A stretch of DNA of 64,000 nucleotides from Schistocerca nitens. Taxonomy: Eukaryota; Arthropoda; Insecta; Orthoptera; Acrididae. The stretch spans positions 102,224,269 through 102,288,268 of the forward strand of contig NC_064625.1 in NCBI RefSeq assembly GCF_023898315.1, read 5' to 3'. The notes below the pieces were generated by a model. The model was not told the DNA's origin. It ran no database searches and saw only the letters and a program-made list of their open reading frames with translations. Every line of letters starts with the position of its first letter. Within the stretch, counting starts at the first letter, position 1. Made by a program: the position numbers and the translations under genes. Shown in pieces: positions 53,450-64,000 of this stretch.

Positions 53450-54165
53450 AGGGAGTTGAAGAACTTGACCCATACAGTGACGATTTCATTACAACATACT
53501 TATTTGCATCATAGAATTACAATCATAAATCAGATAATAATTTCTTTAAGGAACGCCATTCAGGCAAACACCACAAACTGCTTGTTATAAAACCACAAAT
53601 GAATTAATCTCTTTGAAAACATTTAAAAAACCGCCATTCGGGCCAAGTAAATCATTTAAAATAAACTTTACATCAATTAACCAGGCAATTAATTATTATT
53701 TCCACTTGGACTGAAAAGCACCCTCCCCCCTTCCCGGGCGAGATATTACCAAACAACTTTACAAGGTTATAGACAGTTTGATCAATAATAACCCAGTTAT
53801 TTCCCCATCAAAATTGACATAAGCCAATAAAGCTGAATTGCACCGCAATTTTAGAAAACGTTTTCAATTCAGACACATTCTTCTAGAAATCCCTCAAATT
53901 TCTTAAGACAAATATTTAAAACATTTAACCCGGGCAACCTTGCAGAGCCACCACAAGCTTCAAAAAACTACAGCTTGTACAGTAACTGAGGCCCGAGATT
54001 GTGAGGCCACGGCTTGGCCACGAACGGTGCAGGTGACTGAGCACTTATCTTCGAATTAAGACGTGGACTCCTTTTGTACTTCCACCCCGTTCAGAACACC
54101 GAAAACGGAACCAAACACCACACGCAAGCTCAGTCGAAGTCCACCGCCCGTATGCCCGCTAGTAA
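53450..54165. other. No gene recognised
   Basis: AT-rich, unassigned. It and 55574-56020 together flank the Tc1-like insertion and are probably one continuous older sequence. Confidence 0.35.
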
Positions 54166-54169
54166 TTTA

Positions 54170-55571
54170 CACTACTGGCCATTAAAATTGCTACACCAAG
54201 AAGAAATGAAGATAATAAACGGGTATTCATTGGACAAATATATTATACTAGAACTTACATGTGATTATATTTTCACGCAATTTGGGTACATAGATCCTTA
54301 GAAATCAGTACCCAGAACAACCACCTCTGGCCGTAATAACGGCCTTGATACGCCTGGGCATTGAGTCAAACAGAGCTTGGATGGCGTGTACAGGTACAGC
54401 TTCCCATGCAGCTTCAACACGATACCACAGTTCATCAAGAGTAGTGACTGGCGTATTGTGATGTGTCAGTTGCTGGGCCACCCTTGACCAGACGTTTTTA
54501 ATTGGTGAGAGGTCTGGAGAATATGCTGGCCAGGGCAGCAGTCAGACATTTTTTGTAGCCAGAAAGGCCCGTACAGGGCCTGCAACATGCGGTCGTGCAT
54601 TATCCTGCTGAAATGTAGGGCTTCGCAGGGATCGAATGAAGGGTAGAGCCACGGGTCGTAACACATCTGAAATGTAACGTCCACTGCTCAAAGTGCCGTC
54701 AATGAGAACAAGAGGTGACCGAGACGTGTAACCAATGGCATCCCATACCATCACGTCGGGTGACACGCCAGTATGGCGATGACGAGTACACGCTCCCAAT
54801 GTGCGTTCACCGTGATGTCGCCAAACACGTATGCGACCATGATGATGCTGTAAACAAAACCTGGATTCATCCGAAAAAATCACGTTTTGCCATTCGCGCA
54901 CCCAGATTCGTCGTCGAGTACACCATCGCTGGCGCTCCTGTCTGTGTTGCCGCGTCAAGGGAAACCGCAGCCACGGTCTCCGAGCTGATAGTCTATGCTG
55001 CTGCAAACGTCGTCGAACTGTTCGTGCAGATGGTTGTTGTCTTGCAAACGTCGTCGAACTGTTGACTCAGGGATCGAGACGTGGCTGCACGATTCGTTAC
55101 AGCCATGCGGATAAGATGCCTGTCATCTCGACTGCTAGTGATACGAGGCCGTTGGGATCCAGCACGGCGTTCCGTATTACGCTCCTGAACCCACCGATTC
55201 CATATTCTGCTAACAATCATTGGATCTCGACCAACGCGAGCAGCAATGTCGCGATACGATAAACCGCAATCGTGACAGGCTACAATCCGACCATTATCAA
55301 AATCGGAAACGTGATGGTACGCATTTCTCCTCCTTATACAAGGCATCAGAACAATGTTTCACCAGGCAACGCCGGTCAACTGGTGTTGGTGTATGAGAAA
55401 TCGGTTGGAAACTTTCCTCATGTCAGCACGTTGTAGGTGTAGCCACCGGCGTCAGCCTTGTGTGAATGCTCTGAAAAGGTAATCATATCACAGCATCTTC
55501 TTGTTGTCGGTTAAATTTCGCGTGTGTAGCACGTCATCTTCGTGGTGTAGCAATTTTAATGGCCAGTAGTG
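54170..55571 (-). mobile_element. Tc1-like element, fourth family
   Basis: 1402 bp between TA sites (54168-54169, 55572-55573) with inverted repeats beginning CACTACTGGCCATTAAAATT. The transposase is broken (next entry). Distinct termini from the A-D family. Confidence 0.92.
54300..55346 (-). pseudogene. Tc1-like transposase, catalytic Glu lost
   Basis: From the ATG at 55346: VSDFDNGRIVACHDCGLSYR and RDPMIVSRIWNRWVQ (first helix-turn-helix), then a frameshift near 55020. In the new frame comes the second helix, then NVIFSDESRFCLQ (first Asp) and TFQQDNARPHVAG (second Asp). A TGA follows at about 54545, and PDLSPIKNVW has Lys in place of the third catalytic residue Glu. I count 34 residues from the second Asp to this Lys. 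The C terminus ITARGGCSGY is readable at the left. Confidence 0.88.
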
Positions 55572-55573
55572 TA

Positions 55574-56020
55574 AAAAAGGAGCCTCTGCACTTTGGTTGC
55601 CCACTGCTTCCGATCTCTGAAAGATAAATCAGAAGCGACAACAGGGAACCAAACATCCCTTCCTTCACCTTAATACTCAAACTTATACAGAAAACTACTT
55701 CGATAAAATTGACAATAATAAAACTGATTTCATTCCCTTAAGTAGAACCATGTACACTAATAATGCAAACGGAACTGGCTCATTAAAACCCAAGAATCAC
55801 ATGGAGCACCTTATGTGGGCCTGTAAGGTTCCACACGGCAATCTTTAGACACAGAATATAGATCGTTCGGTAAGGCTGCGCACACGTATCAATGTTTTAG
55901 ACACTTGCCAGCTCAAGTAAGGACAATACTATTAAGGATCTAAGCACACACTTAATAAGAGGCATGAAATATCACATCACAGTCCTTGCAACGCTTTGCT
56001 GTCTCGAGAGCAATTATTAT
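55574..56020. other. No gene recognised
   Basis: AT-rich, unassigned. Confidence 0.35.
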
Positions 56021-56024
56021 TATA

Positions 56025-56956
56025 CAGGGTGATTCAAAAAGAATACCACAATTTTAAAAATGTGTATTTAATGAAAGAAACATAATATAACCTTCTGTTA
56101 TACATCATTACAAATATTTAAAAAGGTTTTTTTTCACTCAAAAACAAGTTCAGAGATGTTCAATATGGCGCCCTCCAGACACTCGAACAATATCAACCCG
56201 ATACTCCAACTCGTTCCACACTCTCTGTAGCATATCAGGCGTAACAGTTTGGATAGCTGCTGTTATTTCTCGTTTCAAATCATCAATGGTGGCTGGGAGA
56301 GGTGGCCGAAACACCATATCCTTAACATACCCCCATAAGAAAAAATCGCAGGGGGTAAGATCAGGGCTTCTTGGAGGCCAGTGATGAAGTGCTCTGTCAC
56401 GGGCTGCCTGGCGGCCGATTCATCGCCTCGGGTAGTTGACGTTCAGGTAGTTACGGACAGATAAGTGCCAATGTGGTGGCGCTCCATCCTGCTGAAATAT
56501 GAATTGTTGTGCTTCTTGTTCGAGCTGAGGGAACAGCCTCGGCTGCGAACAAATGCTTGCTGGATGCGTGCTACATTTTCATCACTCGTTCTCGGCCGTC
56601 CAGAACTTTTCCCTTTGCACAAACACCCATTCTCTGTAAACTGTTTATACCAACGTTTAATACACCACGTATCAGGAGGTTTAACACCATACTTCGTTCG
56701 AAATGCACGCTGAACAACTGTCGTCGATTCACTTCTGCCGTACTCAATATCACAAAAATCTTTCTGTTGAGCGGTCGCCATCTTAGCATCAACTGACGCT
56801 GACGCCTAGTCAACAGCGCCTCAAGCGAACAAATGTACAACTAAATGAATCTTTATAGCTCCCTTAATTCGCCGACAGATAGTGCTTAGCTCTGCCTTTT
56901 GTCGTTGCAGAGTTTTAAATTCCTAAAGTAGTGGTATTCTTTTTGAATCACCCTGT
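56025..56956 (-). mobile_element. Internally deleted mariner relative
   Basis: 932 bp between TA sites (56023-56024, 56957-56958), inverted repeats CAGGGTGATTCAAAAAGAAT. The minus strand starts at 56781 with the N-terminal DNA-binding domain (VVQRAFRTKYGVKPPD, KRWYKQFTENGCLCKGKSSG). It then jumps at about 56535, in another frame, to the second catalytic block (FIFQQDGAPPHWHLSV) and HHWPPRSPDLTPCDFFLWGY. The first catalytic Asp region is missing. The C terminus DIVRVSGGRHIEHL is intact. Non-autonomous but with complete ends. Confidence 0.87.
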
Positions 56957-56958
56957 AT

Positions 56959-57615
56959 TTCACTAATCGTTGGTAGGACTTGAATTACTCAACTCGATGC
57001 CAGCTGCTGGATCGATGTGGCGAAGACGTCAGACGTTGCTTAGTCCGATAGTAACAGCGTGTTCCTTCACGGAAGCGAGCACATGCATAGCTTCACGCGG
57101 TTGCCAAGAAGCCACAGCGCCGGCCCGCTGTTACTGACCCCACTACGATCAAGCGCCAACTGCCGCCCGTACTCGGGCACACCGTGCGCGCCGTCGTCTC
57201 TCCAACGTCTCGCTAATACGCGCACTTCCGCGTGCCCTGTCCAACGTTGTTCCTTCCCCCCCCCCCCCCCCTTCTACCACTTCTACCACTCGGTACGGCC
57301 CGCTATATCCTGAGCCGGCCCGGGCTCCAAAGACCAACTTCTGCCAGAGGGAATCGATAGTGCCTAAGCCAAAGATATCCCTGGCGCCAGTCACTCCACA
57401 GCTCAGGGGGCATAGTGCGATCCCACGGGACCCATTCGACCGGTAGGCGCGGCAAGCGAGGCCGGCCTGCAATACCCCGACCAGCCGGTCATCAGATAAA
57501 CGAAACACCCTGTACTTCGAAAATAACCGATATTTTGTGAGCTTCACCTCGCATGTGTTTATATCAGGCTTATGATACTCTTCTTAACAGAGGGAACGGT
57601 CATTGTTTTCTACCA
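56959..57615. other. GC-rich unassigned stretch
   Basis: GC-richer than its surroundings, with a 17-base C run at about 57255-57271. Near 57506-57518 GAAACACCCTGTA looks like the right end of another element starting TACAGGGTGTTTC, but no left end or transposase is visible. Confidence 0.3.
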
Positions 57616-57619
57616 GAAC

Positions 57620-58831
57620 GACTAGAAAAAGATGTAAGTTAAAATGAAGGGCTCTGTTTTACGTACTACAGTTCAATTCTTTTATCTTGGCGGTTCGCGC
57701 ATGCCAGCCCAGACGCGGGACATAGCTGCGTTGCCAGTTGCACGCGCCAATAGAAGCAGCGCTATTGTATAGTTCGCAAACTTACGTTTAGGGGGGAGCG
57801 CGCAGTTTATGAAGTAAAGCCACCACGGCCGCATTTACCCTTTCGCTGCTACAAAGACGTGCTCCCTGCATTCCGCGCTGTGCGCGATTTTGTCATCACT
57901 GCACTGCTCGCCTGTGCAGACACATGGTGTTCCGACTGCTTTGACACACTTATCATTCGATTTCACAAAAACTATTTGGCCCAAAAATTTGATTTTTACA
58001 CATCTTTTTGACTGATACCTACCCCCCATAAATGAATTAATTTTGTTTCGACGTTCAACGCAGTTATTGTGCAGCATTAAATGTAGTAAACCATTGCACG
58101 AAATTATGAAGAGTTTGCAGTGGTAAAAGTCCACAGCGTATACTTTCCGTATGGTCGATTTTAGTTGCAACTAGAAATTTCAAAAAATTACATTCAAAAG
58201 AATAAAAGTCATGAAGTAAGACACTTCGATATTGTTTTTAAATAAAGAAAATATTAAGCTCCGAACAATGTTTGAACTCAGAACCTTTTGCTTAGCAGCC
58301 GAACACATTAACCATTACGCTAACGCAACTCGTCATTCAGCAGAATTCCTGAAGGACTTTTAAGCATCACGCAAAATACCGACAAACACTGTTGGTATCA
58401 CTGTGAATTACTCACGTTTCGTCGAAGTACAATAGGAAATAAACAATTGCCGCTGTTCTTTATTGCGAAAAAGCGGTTAGTGAGAATGGATTTCCTTGCT
58501 ATCGCCTGAATTAGAAGGCTTATTGCTTGTTTGGTTTAATTAATTAATAGAATATGAAGCAATTGGTATAAAGAACGCTTTTTGCAAACTTTCTTTTATA
58601 GAAAGTCTGCTATCATGACATTGCTTTTGTTCAATTACTTTATTTATGACTGAACGTTTCTAAAACTGAAGACACTCGTCCGTGCTCTGCACTGCAATCG
58701 AGATCTGGCAACGTCGTTCTCTGTTCATTGGCTGACTGTGTTTTGTGACGTCAGATGCGCAGAACGAACCTAAATTCGGCCGCCTTCGTAAATGAATCAC
58801 ACTTTAGAAAAAGATCTAAGTTAAAATGAAG
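57620..58831. repeat. Segment bounded by about 30-bp direct repeats
   Basis: AGAAAAAGATGTAAGTTAAA (continuing ATGAAGGGC) at 57621-57650 recurs with one change at 58803-58832. The 1.15-kb segment between has no coding motif. It could be an insertion with an unusually long duplication or a local duplication. Confidence 0.5.
58255..58335 (-). repeat. tRNA-like sequence
   Basis: The minus strand reads GTTAGCGTAATGGTTAATGT (A box), TTCGGCTGCTAAGCAAAAGG (GCT at the anticodon position) and GAGTTCAAAC (B box). The acceptor stem does not pair well, so I treat it as a tRNA-derived repeat head or pseudogene. Confidence 0.5.
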
Positions 58832-58844
58832 GGCACTAGATAGT

Positions 58845-59672
58845 GTCAGAAGTTCTGTTCGGCATTTCGCGGATCATGCTGTAGTATACAGAGAAGTTGC
58901 AGCATTAGAAAATTGTAGCGAAATGCAGGAAGATCTGCAGCGGATAGGCACTTGGTGCAGGGAGTGGCAACTGACCCTTAACATAGACAAATGTAATGAA
59001 TTGCGAATACATAGAAAGAAAGAACCTTTATTGTATAATTATATGATAGCGGAACAAACACTGCTAGCAGTTACTTCTGTAAACTATCTGGGAGTGTGCG
59101 TGCGGAACGATTTGAAGTGGAATGATTATATAAAATTAATTGTTGGTAAGGCGGGTACCAGGTTGAGATTCATTGGGAGAGTCCTTAGAAAATGTAGCCC
59201 ATCAACAAAGGAGGTGGCTTACAAAACACTCGTTCGACCTATACTTGAGTATTGCTCATCAGTGTGGGATACGTACCAGGTCGGGTTGACGGAGGAGATA
59301 GAGAAGATCCAAAGAAGGCTGATTTGGTAAGCGTGATAGCGTTACGGAGATATTTAGCAAACCCAAGTGGCAGACTCTGCAAGAGAGGCGCCCTGCATCG
59401 CGGTGTAGCTTGCTGTCCAGGTTTCGAGAGGGTGCGTTTCTGAATGAGGTATCGAATATATTGCTTCCCCTTACTTAAACCTCCCGAGGAGATCACGAAT
59501 GTAAAATTAGAACGATTCGAGCGCGCACGGAGGCTTTCCGGCGGTCGTTCTTCCCGCGAACCATACGCGACTGGAACAGGAAAGGGAGGTAATGACAGTG
59601 GCACATAAAGTGCCCTCCGCCACACACCGTTGGCTGGCTTGCGGAGTATAAATTTAGATGTAGATGTACTAG
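58845..59672 (+). mobile_element. CR1/L2-type LINE, 3' portion
   Basis: Plus-strand frame with the catalytic box degraded to FADH, then VVYREVA and, from 58923, MQEDLQRIGTWCREWQLTLN, VNYLGVCVRNDLKWNDYI, YKTLVRPILEYCSSVWDTYQ and EEIEKIQRR. A frameshift follows near 59320. The 3' end has CTCCGCCACACACCGTTGGC and a short GATGTAGATGTA hexamer tail. Same family as 30657-32095. Confidence 0.82.
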
Positions 59673-59674
59673 GC

Positions 59675-60294
59675 AAGCTGAATCACTCGTGGGCAGGTCC
59701 ACCTTTAGCTACGCTAGAGCCACACCTCAGGGTCAGACACAACCGTGCTGTAGGTGCAGCGCAATTAAGTAGTAGACCCATAGGACAGACTGAACTATGT
59801 CTCCTGGAGAGAGGAAGTAGCGTTTGCAGTAGGTTCAGGAGGAGCCGTCTCGATGATTGACTGACCTGGCCTTTGAAACGTTGGCCAACGTGGCCTTACT
59901 TTGCTGGTACAGCGAACAGCCCTTTTGTTTCTCGAGGGCTATTGTATGGCTTGGTGGCGATGGTATCCGCTTGGGTAAAACATTCCAGAGATAAAATGCG
60001 CTTCTAGGAAACTCAGGTCATTTAAATTCAAAAAGATTGCTCTTACTTTGATGCGAAGTGTTACGTCTACCACAGATGGCCCATGCCAGACAGACCACAC
60101 TCCAGGCACCCCTGTGTACCATATAACATACACAAGCACTTGCAGGCGCAACCAGGAGGAAAACAATTCTTCAAGACAAACAGAACTTGCTAGAGACTAA
60201 TGCGAACCTTTCTCTGCAGAGGTCGCCTCACAGATAGAGGGAAAGTTGGAGTACTCCGCCGACCTCCGCCGACTTTATAAGGCCAGCGCAGCAG
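59675..60294. other. No gene recognised
   Basis: Unassigned; together with 62063-62246 it is the sequence into which the jockey-type LINE inserted. Confidence 0.35.
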
Positions 60295-60306
60295 CAGTAC
60301 AGCCAG

Positions 60307-62050
60307 GTGTCTGGCATCCCGGTCTCCTGTTTAAACTCCAAACCTACGCCCTTCCTATCAACTATATCCGTCTGGTGGCCTCCTTCCTCTCCCACCGCCC
60401 TTCCTATGTTACCATCCATAATGCCAATTCCCACACCTTCTACCCCTCTGCCGGTGTGCCCCAGGGCTCTGTCCTCTCCTCTCCCCTCTCCTCTACCTCC
60501 TGTACACGGCAGATATGCCCCAACCCCCCCTCCAGTACACCTCTTGCAATATGCTGATGACACCGCATTCCTCGCCCTCGCCCCTACCCTCCAACGGTCC
60601 CAACGCCTTCTCCAGAATCACCTTGACCTTTTTGCTGCATGGTGTAACCAATGGCTCCTGAAACTCAATCCTTCCAAGACCCAGGCAATCATCGTAGGTC
60701 GTACCACTCGCTCCTTCCGGCTCCTGGATTTCTCCCTTACTGTCTGCGCACGTCCTGTCCGCCTCACCCCCACCCTCACCTACCTTGGCCTCACCATTGA
60801 CCGTCACCTCACCTGGATACCTCATCTCCGCTCCATCCAATCCAAAGCCCGCAACCGCCTCCGACTCCTCAAACTCCTCTCTGGCCGGACATGGGGGTTG
60901 CACCCCTCTACCATCCTCCACACCTACAAATCCTTAATCCGTCCCATCCTCTGTTACGCCAGTCCTGCCTGGATATCTGCCCCCCCCCCCAAATTCTATC
61001 AGTCCCTCCAGATCCTTGAGCGTCATGCACTCCGCCTTGCCTTCCGTATCCGCCTCCCGTCCCCCACGCGGATCCTCTATGATCTCATTCCTTTCCCCCA
61101 TCTCCTCCTATTCCTCGAACATATCCGCATCCTCTACACCTCCCGCCGTCTTGAACCCCCTCACCCCCTGGTTGCTCCTCTCCTCTCCCATCCCCGCCCC
61201 CTGCCACGTCTTCACCGTTGTGTCCCCCCTACCCTCCATCTCTACACCCTCCATCTCCTTTCCCAAGGTGGCTTCCGTCAACTCCCCCTCCCGGATGATG
61301 CCCTCTCTCCCTCCATTTATCCTTCCTATCAACTCTGATCCTCACTCCCCCTCCTTTCCTCCGTCCTTTCCCTGGGCTCCCTCTTCCTCCCCCCCTTCCC
61401 TCCTGTGTTTTCTCCCCGCCCATCCTCCCCCTAGGTCCCTCCTCCCCCCCCGAGTCCTTTTGCATTCCCCTCCTCTGCCTTCCCCACTCCCTGGCCCGTC
61501 TGCTCAGCGCCCCCCACCCCTCTTATGGGTCCTCATTCTCCGCTGGCTTCTTTCCCCCCTCCCACCCTTCCCCTTTTCCTCTCCTTCCCCCCCTTTTTTA
61601 TTTCTCCGTCATCTGTCCTGTTTCCCCCCCACCTGCTCTCGGCTGTGGTATGTCATGTTTGTGCCCACTTTTTAGTGCCGTGTTTAAGTGAGTGTTCAGT
61701 GTTGTGCGTCCTTCCACAGTGATGCGAACAGAAATCATGCTGTCGCTGGGTGTGCATTTTATATTTTGCGAACAGAAACCAGACTGTCGCCGTGTTTTTT
61801 AACTGTCTGTCTGTTATTTTTCTGCTTCTTGTGTATTTTCTTAGTATCATCAACCCTGTGTTTTATGTTTTAAGTTCTAGAATTTTCTGCCATTTTACCT
61901 TTAAGTCACCGATTTTATCGCCAACTGTTATTTTTTCTTATCTTCATCTTTTTAACACAACTTCTGTAGGCTGAAGAGCGGCGTAGTAAGCTGCTGCCAG
62001 CCCGCCCCCTTCGGGGGGAATTGAAATTCAATAAAGAAAAAAAAAAAAAA
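60307..62050 (+). mobile_element. Jockey-type LINE with perfect 12-bp target duplication
   Basis: Flanked by CAGTACAGCCAG (60295-60306, 62051-62062) with a poly-A run at about 62034-62050 preceded by AATAAAG. Coding blocks: in the first frame NYIRLVASFLSHRPSYVTIH and AGVPQGSVLSS. After a frameshift near 60500 come LLQYADDTAFLALAP (catalytic box intact), WLLKLNPSKTQAII, LTYLGLTIDRHLTW, and the C-terminal LRPIL-like block to a stop at 61338. The 3' untranslated part is very C-rich. 5'-truncated in the reverse transcriptase domain. A sister fragment lies at 63069-64000. Confidence 0.9.
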
Positions 62051-62248
62051 CAGTACAGCCAGTTTCTCGCCGAGCTAGGACCAGCTCCGACGGACCTCAC
62101 CGTCACTCTTGATTAATGGTCGTCTACATGTTATTTGTTTTCTTTGTGTGTATATAGTGATTGTTCGAGAAGTGTAGTTCAGTTTCAGTAAACGACATTA
62201 TACTGAGTGTTCTACAGTAGTGAGTATTCTTCACGAACCATGCATGTA

Positions 62249-63064
62249 CAGGGTGGACCATTGATAGTGACCAGGCCAAATATCTCACGAAATAAGTGTC
62301 AAACGAAAAAGCTACAAAGACCGAAACTCGTCTAGCTTTAAGGGGGAAACCAGATGGCACTATGGTTGGCCCATTAGATGACGCTGCCATAGGTCAAACG
62401 GATATCAACTGTGTTTTTTAAAATAGGAACGCCCATTTTTATTACATATTCGTGTAGTACGTAAAGAAATGTTTTGGTTGGACCACTTTTTTCGCTTTCT
62501 GACAGATGGCGCTGTAATGGACACAAACGTATAAGTACGTGGTATCACGTAACATTCATCCAGTTCGGACGGTATTTGCTTCGTGATTCATTACCCGTGT
62601 TAAAATGGACCGTTTACCAATTGTGGTAAAGATCAATATCGAGTTGATGTATGGCTATTGTGAACAAAATGCCCAACGTGCGTGTGCTATGTATGCTGCT
62701 GAGGAACGATAATTGGCCCCCATATTATCGATGGCAATCTAAATGGTGCAATGTATGCTCATTTCCTACGTAATGCTCTACCAATGTTACTACGAGATGT
62801 TTCACTGCATGGCAGAATGGCGATGTATTTCCAACATAATGGATGTCCAGCACATAGCTCACGTGCAGTTGAAGCGGTATCGCATATTTCATGACAGGTG
62901 GATTGGTCGTCGAAGCACCATATCATGGCCTGCACGTTCATCGGTTCTGACTTCCCCAGATTTCTTTCTGTGGGGAAAGTTGAAGGATATTTGCTATCGC
63001 TGTTGCTGGGATAACACTCGTCGAGTAAAGAAAGGTTTAAACATAGCTAGTAGGTGTGAATGGA
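62249..63064 (+). mobile_element. DD41D element, internally deleted
   Basis: The left end (TA, CAGGGTGGACCATTGATAGT) is about 280 bases homologous to 49667-49950. The transposase starts at ATG 62605 (MDRLPIVVKINIELMYGYCE). At about 62709 it jumps to TIIGPHIIDGNLNGA-like sequence, losing the middle including the first catalytic Asp. The second Asp has become Asn (FQHNGCPAH), and WPARSSVLTSPDFFLWGKLK keeps the third. The right end is missing: at 63065 the sequence switches to a jockey-type LINE. Confidence 0.82.
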
Positions 63065-63068
63065 TGTA

Positions 63069-64000
63069 AGGGGGCTGCACTCCTGTACCATCCTCCACAC
63101 CTACAAAGCCTTAATCCGTCCCATCCTCTGTTATGCCAGTCCCGCCTGGATATCGCCTTCCCCCCACCCCCACCCCCAAATTCTATAAGTCCCTCCAGAT
63201 CCTTGAGTGTCATGCACTCCGCCTCGCCTGCCGCATACGCCTCCCATCCCCCACGTGGATCCTCTATGACCTCATTCCTTTCCCCCATCTGCTCCTATTC
63301 CTCGAACATATCCGCATCCTCTACACCTCCCGCCGCCTTGAACCCCCTTACCCCCTGGTTGCTCCATCCCCGCCCCCTGCCACGTCTTCACTGTTGTGTC
63401 CCCCCCCCCATACCCTCCATCTCTACACCCTACATCTCCTTTCCCAAGGTGGCTTTCATCAACTCCCCCTCCCAGATGATGCCCTCTCTCCCTCCATTTA
63501 TCCCTCCTATCAACTCTGATCCTCACTCCCCCTCCTTTCCTACGTCCTTTTCCCGGGCTCCCTCTGCCCCCCTTCCATCCTCTTTTTTTTCCCCACCTAC
63601 CCTCTCTCTGACCCCTTCTCTCCCGCGAGTCCTTTCGCATTTCCCTCCTCTGCCTTTTCCCATTCCCTCTCACGTCTGCCCTGCCCCTGTCCCTCCTTTG
63701 GTTCCCCCCCCCCTTTCGTTTCTTCCTCTCCTCCCTCCTTGTTTTCCCCCTCATCCATGTCCCTCCCCCACCACCATCTGACCTTGGCTAGGGAGTGTCA
63801 TCTTCATGCCGACATTTTCGTGCAGTGTTTTACAGTGAGTGTTCCGTGTTGTGTGTCTTTTGGGAAGTGTTGCAAACGGCCATCATACTGTCGCTGGGTG
63901 TGATTATTATTTCTTGCGAACAGAAACCAGACTGTCGCCATGTTTTTTTAATTGTGTGTCTACTATGTTACTTATCTGATTCCTGTGTATTTTATTAACA
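63069..64000 (+). mobile_element. Jockey-type LINE fragment, runs off the window
   Basis: Closely related to 60893-61830 of the LINE at 60307: the C-terminal reverse transcriptase region (PPTPTPKFYKSLQILECHAL, RILYTSRRLEPPYPLVAPSP), the stop after YPSYQL and the C-rich 3' region. Small deletions and a frame change relative to its sister. The 3' end lies beyond the window. Confidence 0.82.

Noticed and set aside
57500-57520. Right end of a further transposon (GAAACACCCTGTA)
   Set aside because: A single short end-like motif with no partner or transposase; insufficient evidence.
57620-58832. LTR retrotransposon between the 30-bp direct repeats
   Set aside because: The repeats are too short for LTRs, do not start TG or end CA, and no gag or pol motif lies between them.
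60307-61675. Overlapping Pro/Ser-rich frames in the jockey-type LINE other than the reverse transcriptase frame
   Set aside because: They follow from the C-rich composition; only one frame carries ordered reverse transcriptase motifs.

Overview
This is eukaryotic, repeat-dominated DNA from a large arthropod genome, most likely an orthopteran of the locust/grasshopper type. That assignment rests on the repeat content as I know it: tRNA-derived SINEs with a shared tail ending GAGCCATTTGAACCA, RTE-like LINEs ending in (CAA)n, several Tc1/mariner families and a gypsy-like solo LTR. I see no bacterial features, no operons, no CRISPR array and no convincing host protein-coding gene. Almost every coding signal comes from a mobile element.

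Layout. 1-5.6 kb: a tRNA-bearing SINE, a mariner 5' fragment, a decayed CR1/L2-type LINE (minus) and Tc1-like copy A (one nonsense codon). 5.6-11.5 kb: (GT)n, a SINE, an RTE-like LINE, a near-intact mariner (one stop) inserted in the hexamer tail of a LINE, and two more SINEs. 11.5-15.2 kb: a pyrimidine-rich tract, an unassigned AT-rich stretch, two opposed mariner scraps and a SINE. 15.2-23.4 kb: Tc1-like copies B and C with intact 340-residue ORFs, an older Tc1-like remnant, a truncated RTE-like LINE, a SINE with inverted arms and a LINE 3' end with a zinc knuckle. 23.4-29.5 kb: a 5S rRNA-derived SINE, hammerhead-like motifs, a 131-bp-arm foldback, a LINE split by a multimeric SINE and by a tRNA-Gly SINE, and more fragments. 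29.5-38.8 kb: opposed CR1/L2-type LINEs, Tc1-like copy D (intact) and a solo LTR. 38.8-43.4 kb: SINEs, AT-rich sequence and one CpG-rich island. 43.4-57 kb: nested transposons (a Tc1-like element inside a SINE, a jockey/R1-like LINE, two DD41D elements, a Tc1-like element with a lost catalytic Glu, and an internally deleted mariner relative). 57-64 kb: unassigned GC-rich sequence, a LINE 3' end, a jockey-type LINE with a perfect 12-bp target-site duplication, a second DD41D copy and a second jockey-type fragment running off the window.

How it works together. The four near-identical Tc1-like copies (A-D) are the youngest layer, and three still encode a full transposase, so the family may be or recently was active. 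The SINEs presumably depended on LINE machinery, and many keep 9-14 bp target-site duplications. The most unusual signals are the tRNA-bearing SINE family, whose ends occur as direct repeats, inverted repeats or multimers inside single insertions, and compact hammerhead-like motifs in two unrelated repeats.

All calls come from reading the sequence by eye. Family names are from recognition of motifs, not from searches, and positions of decayed element ends are approximate.
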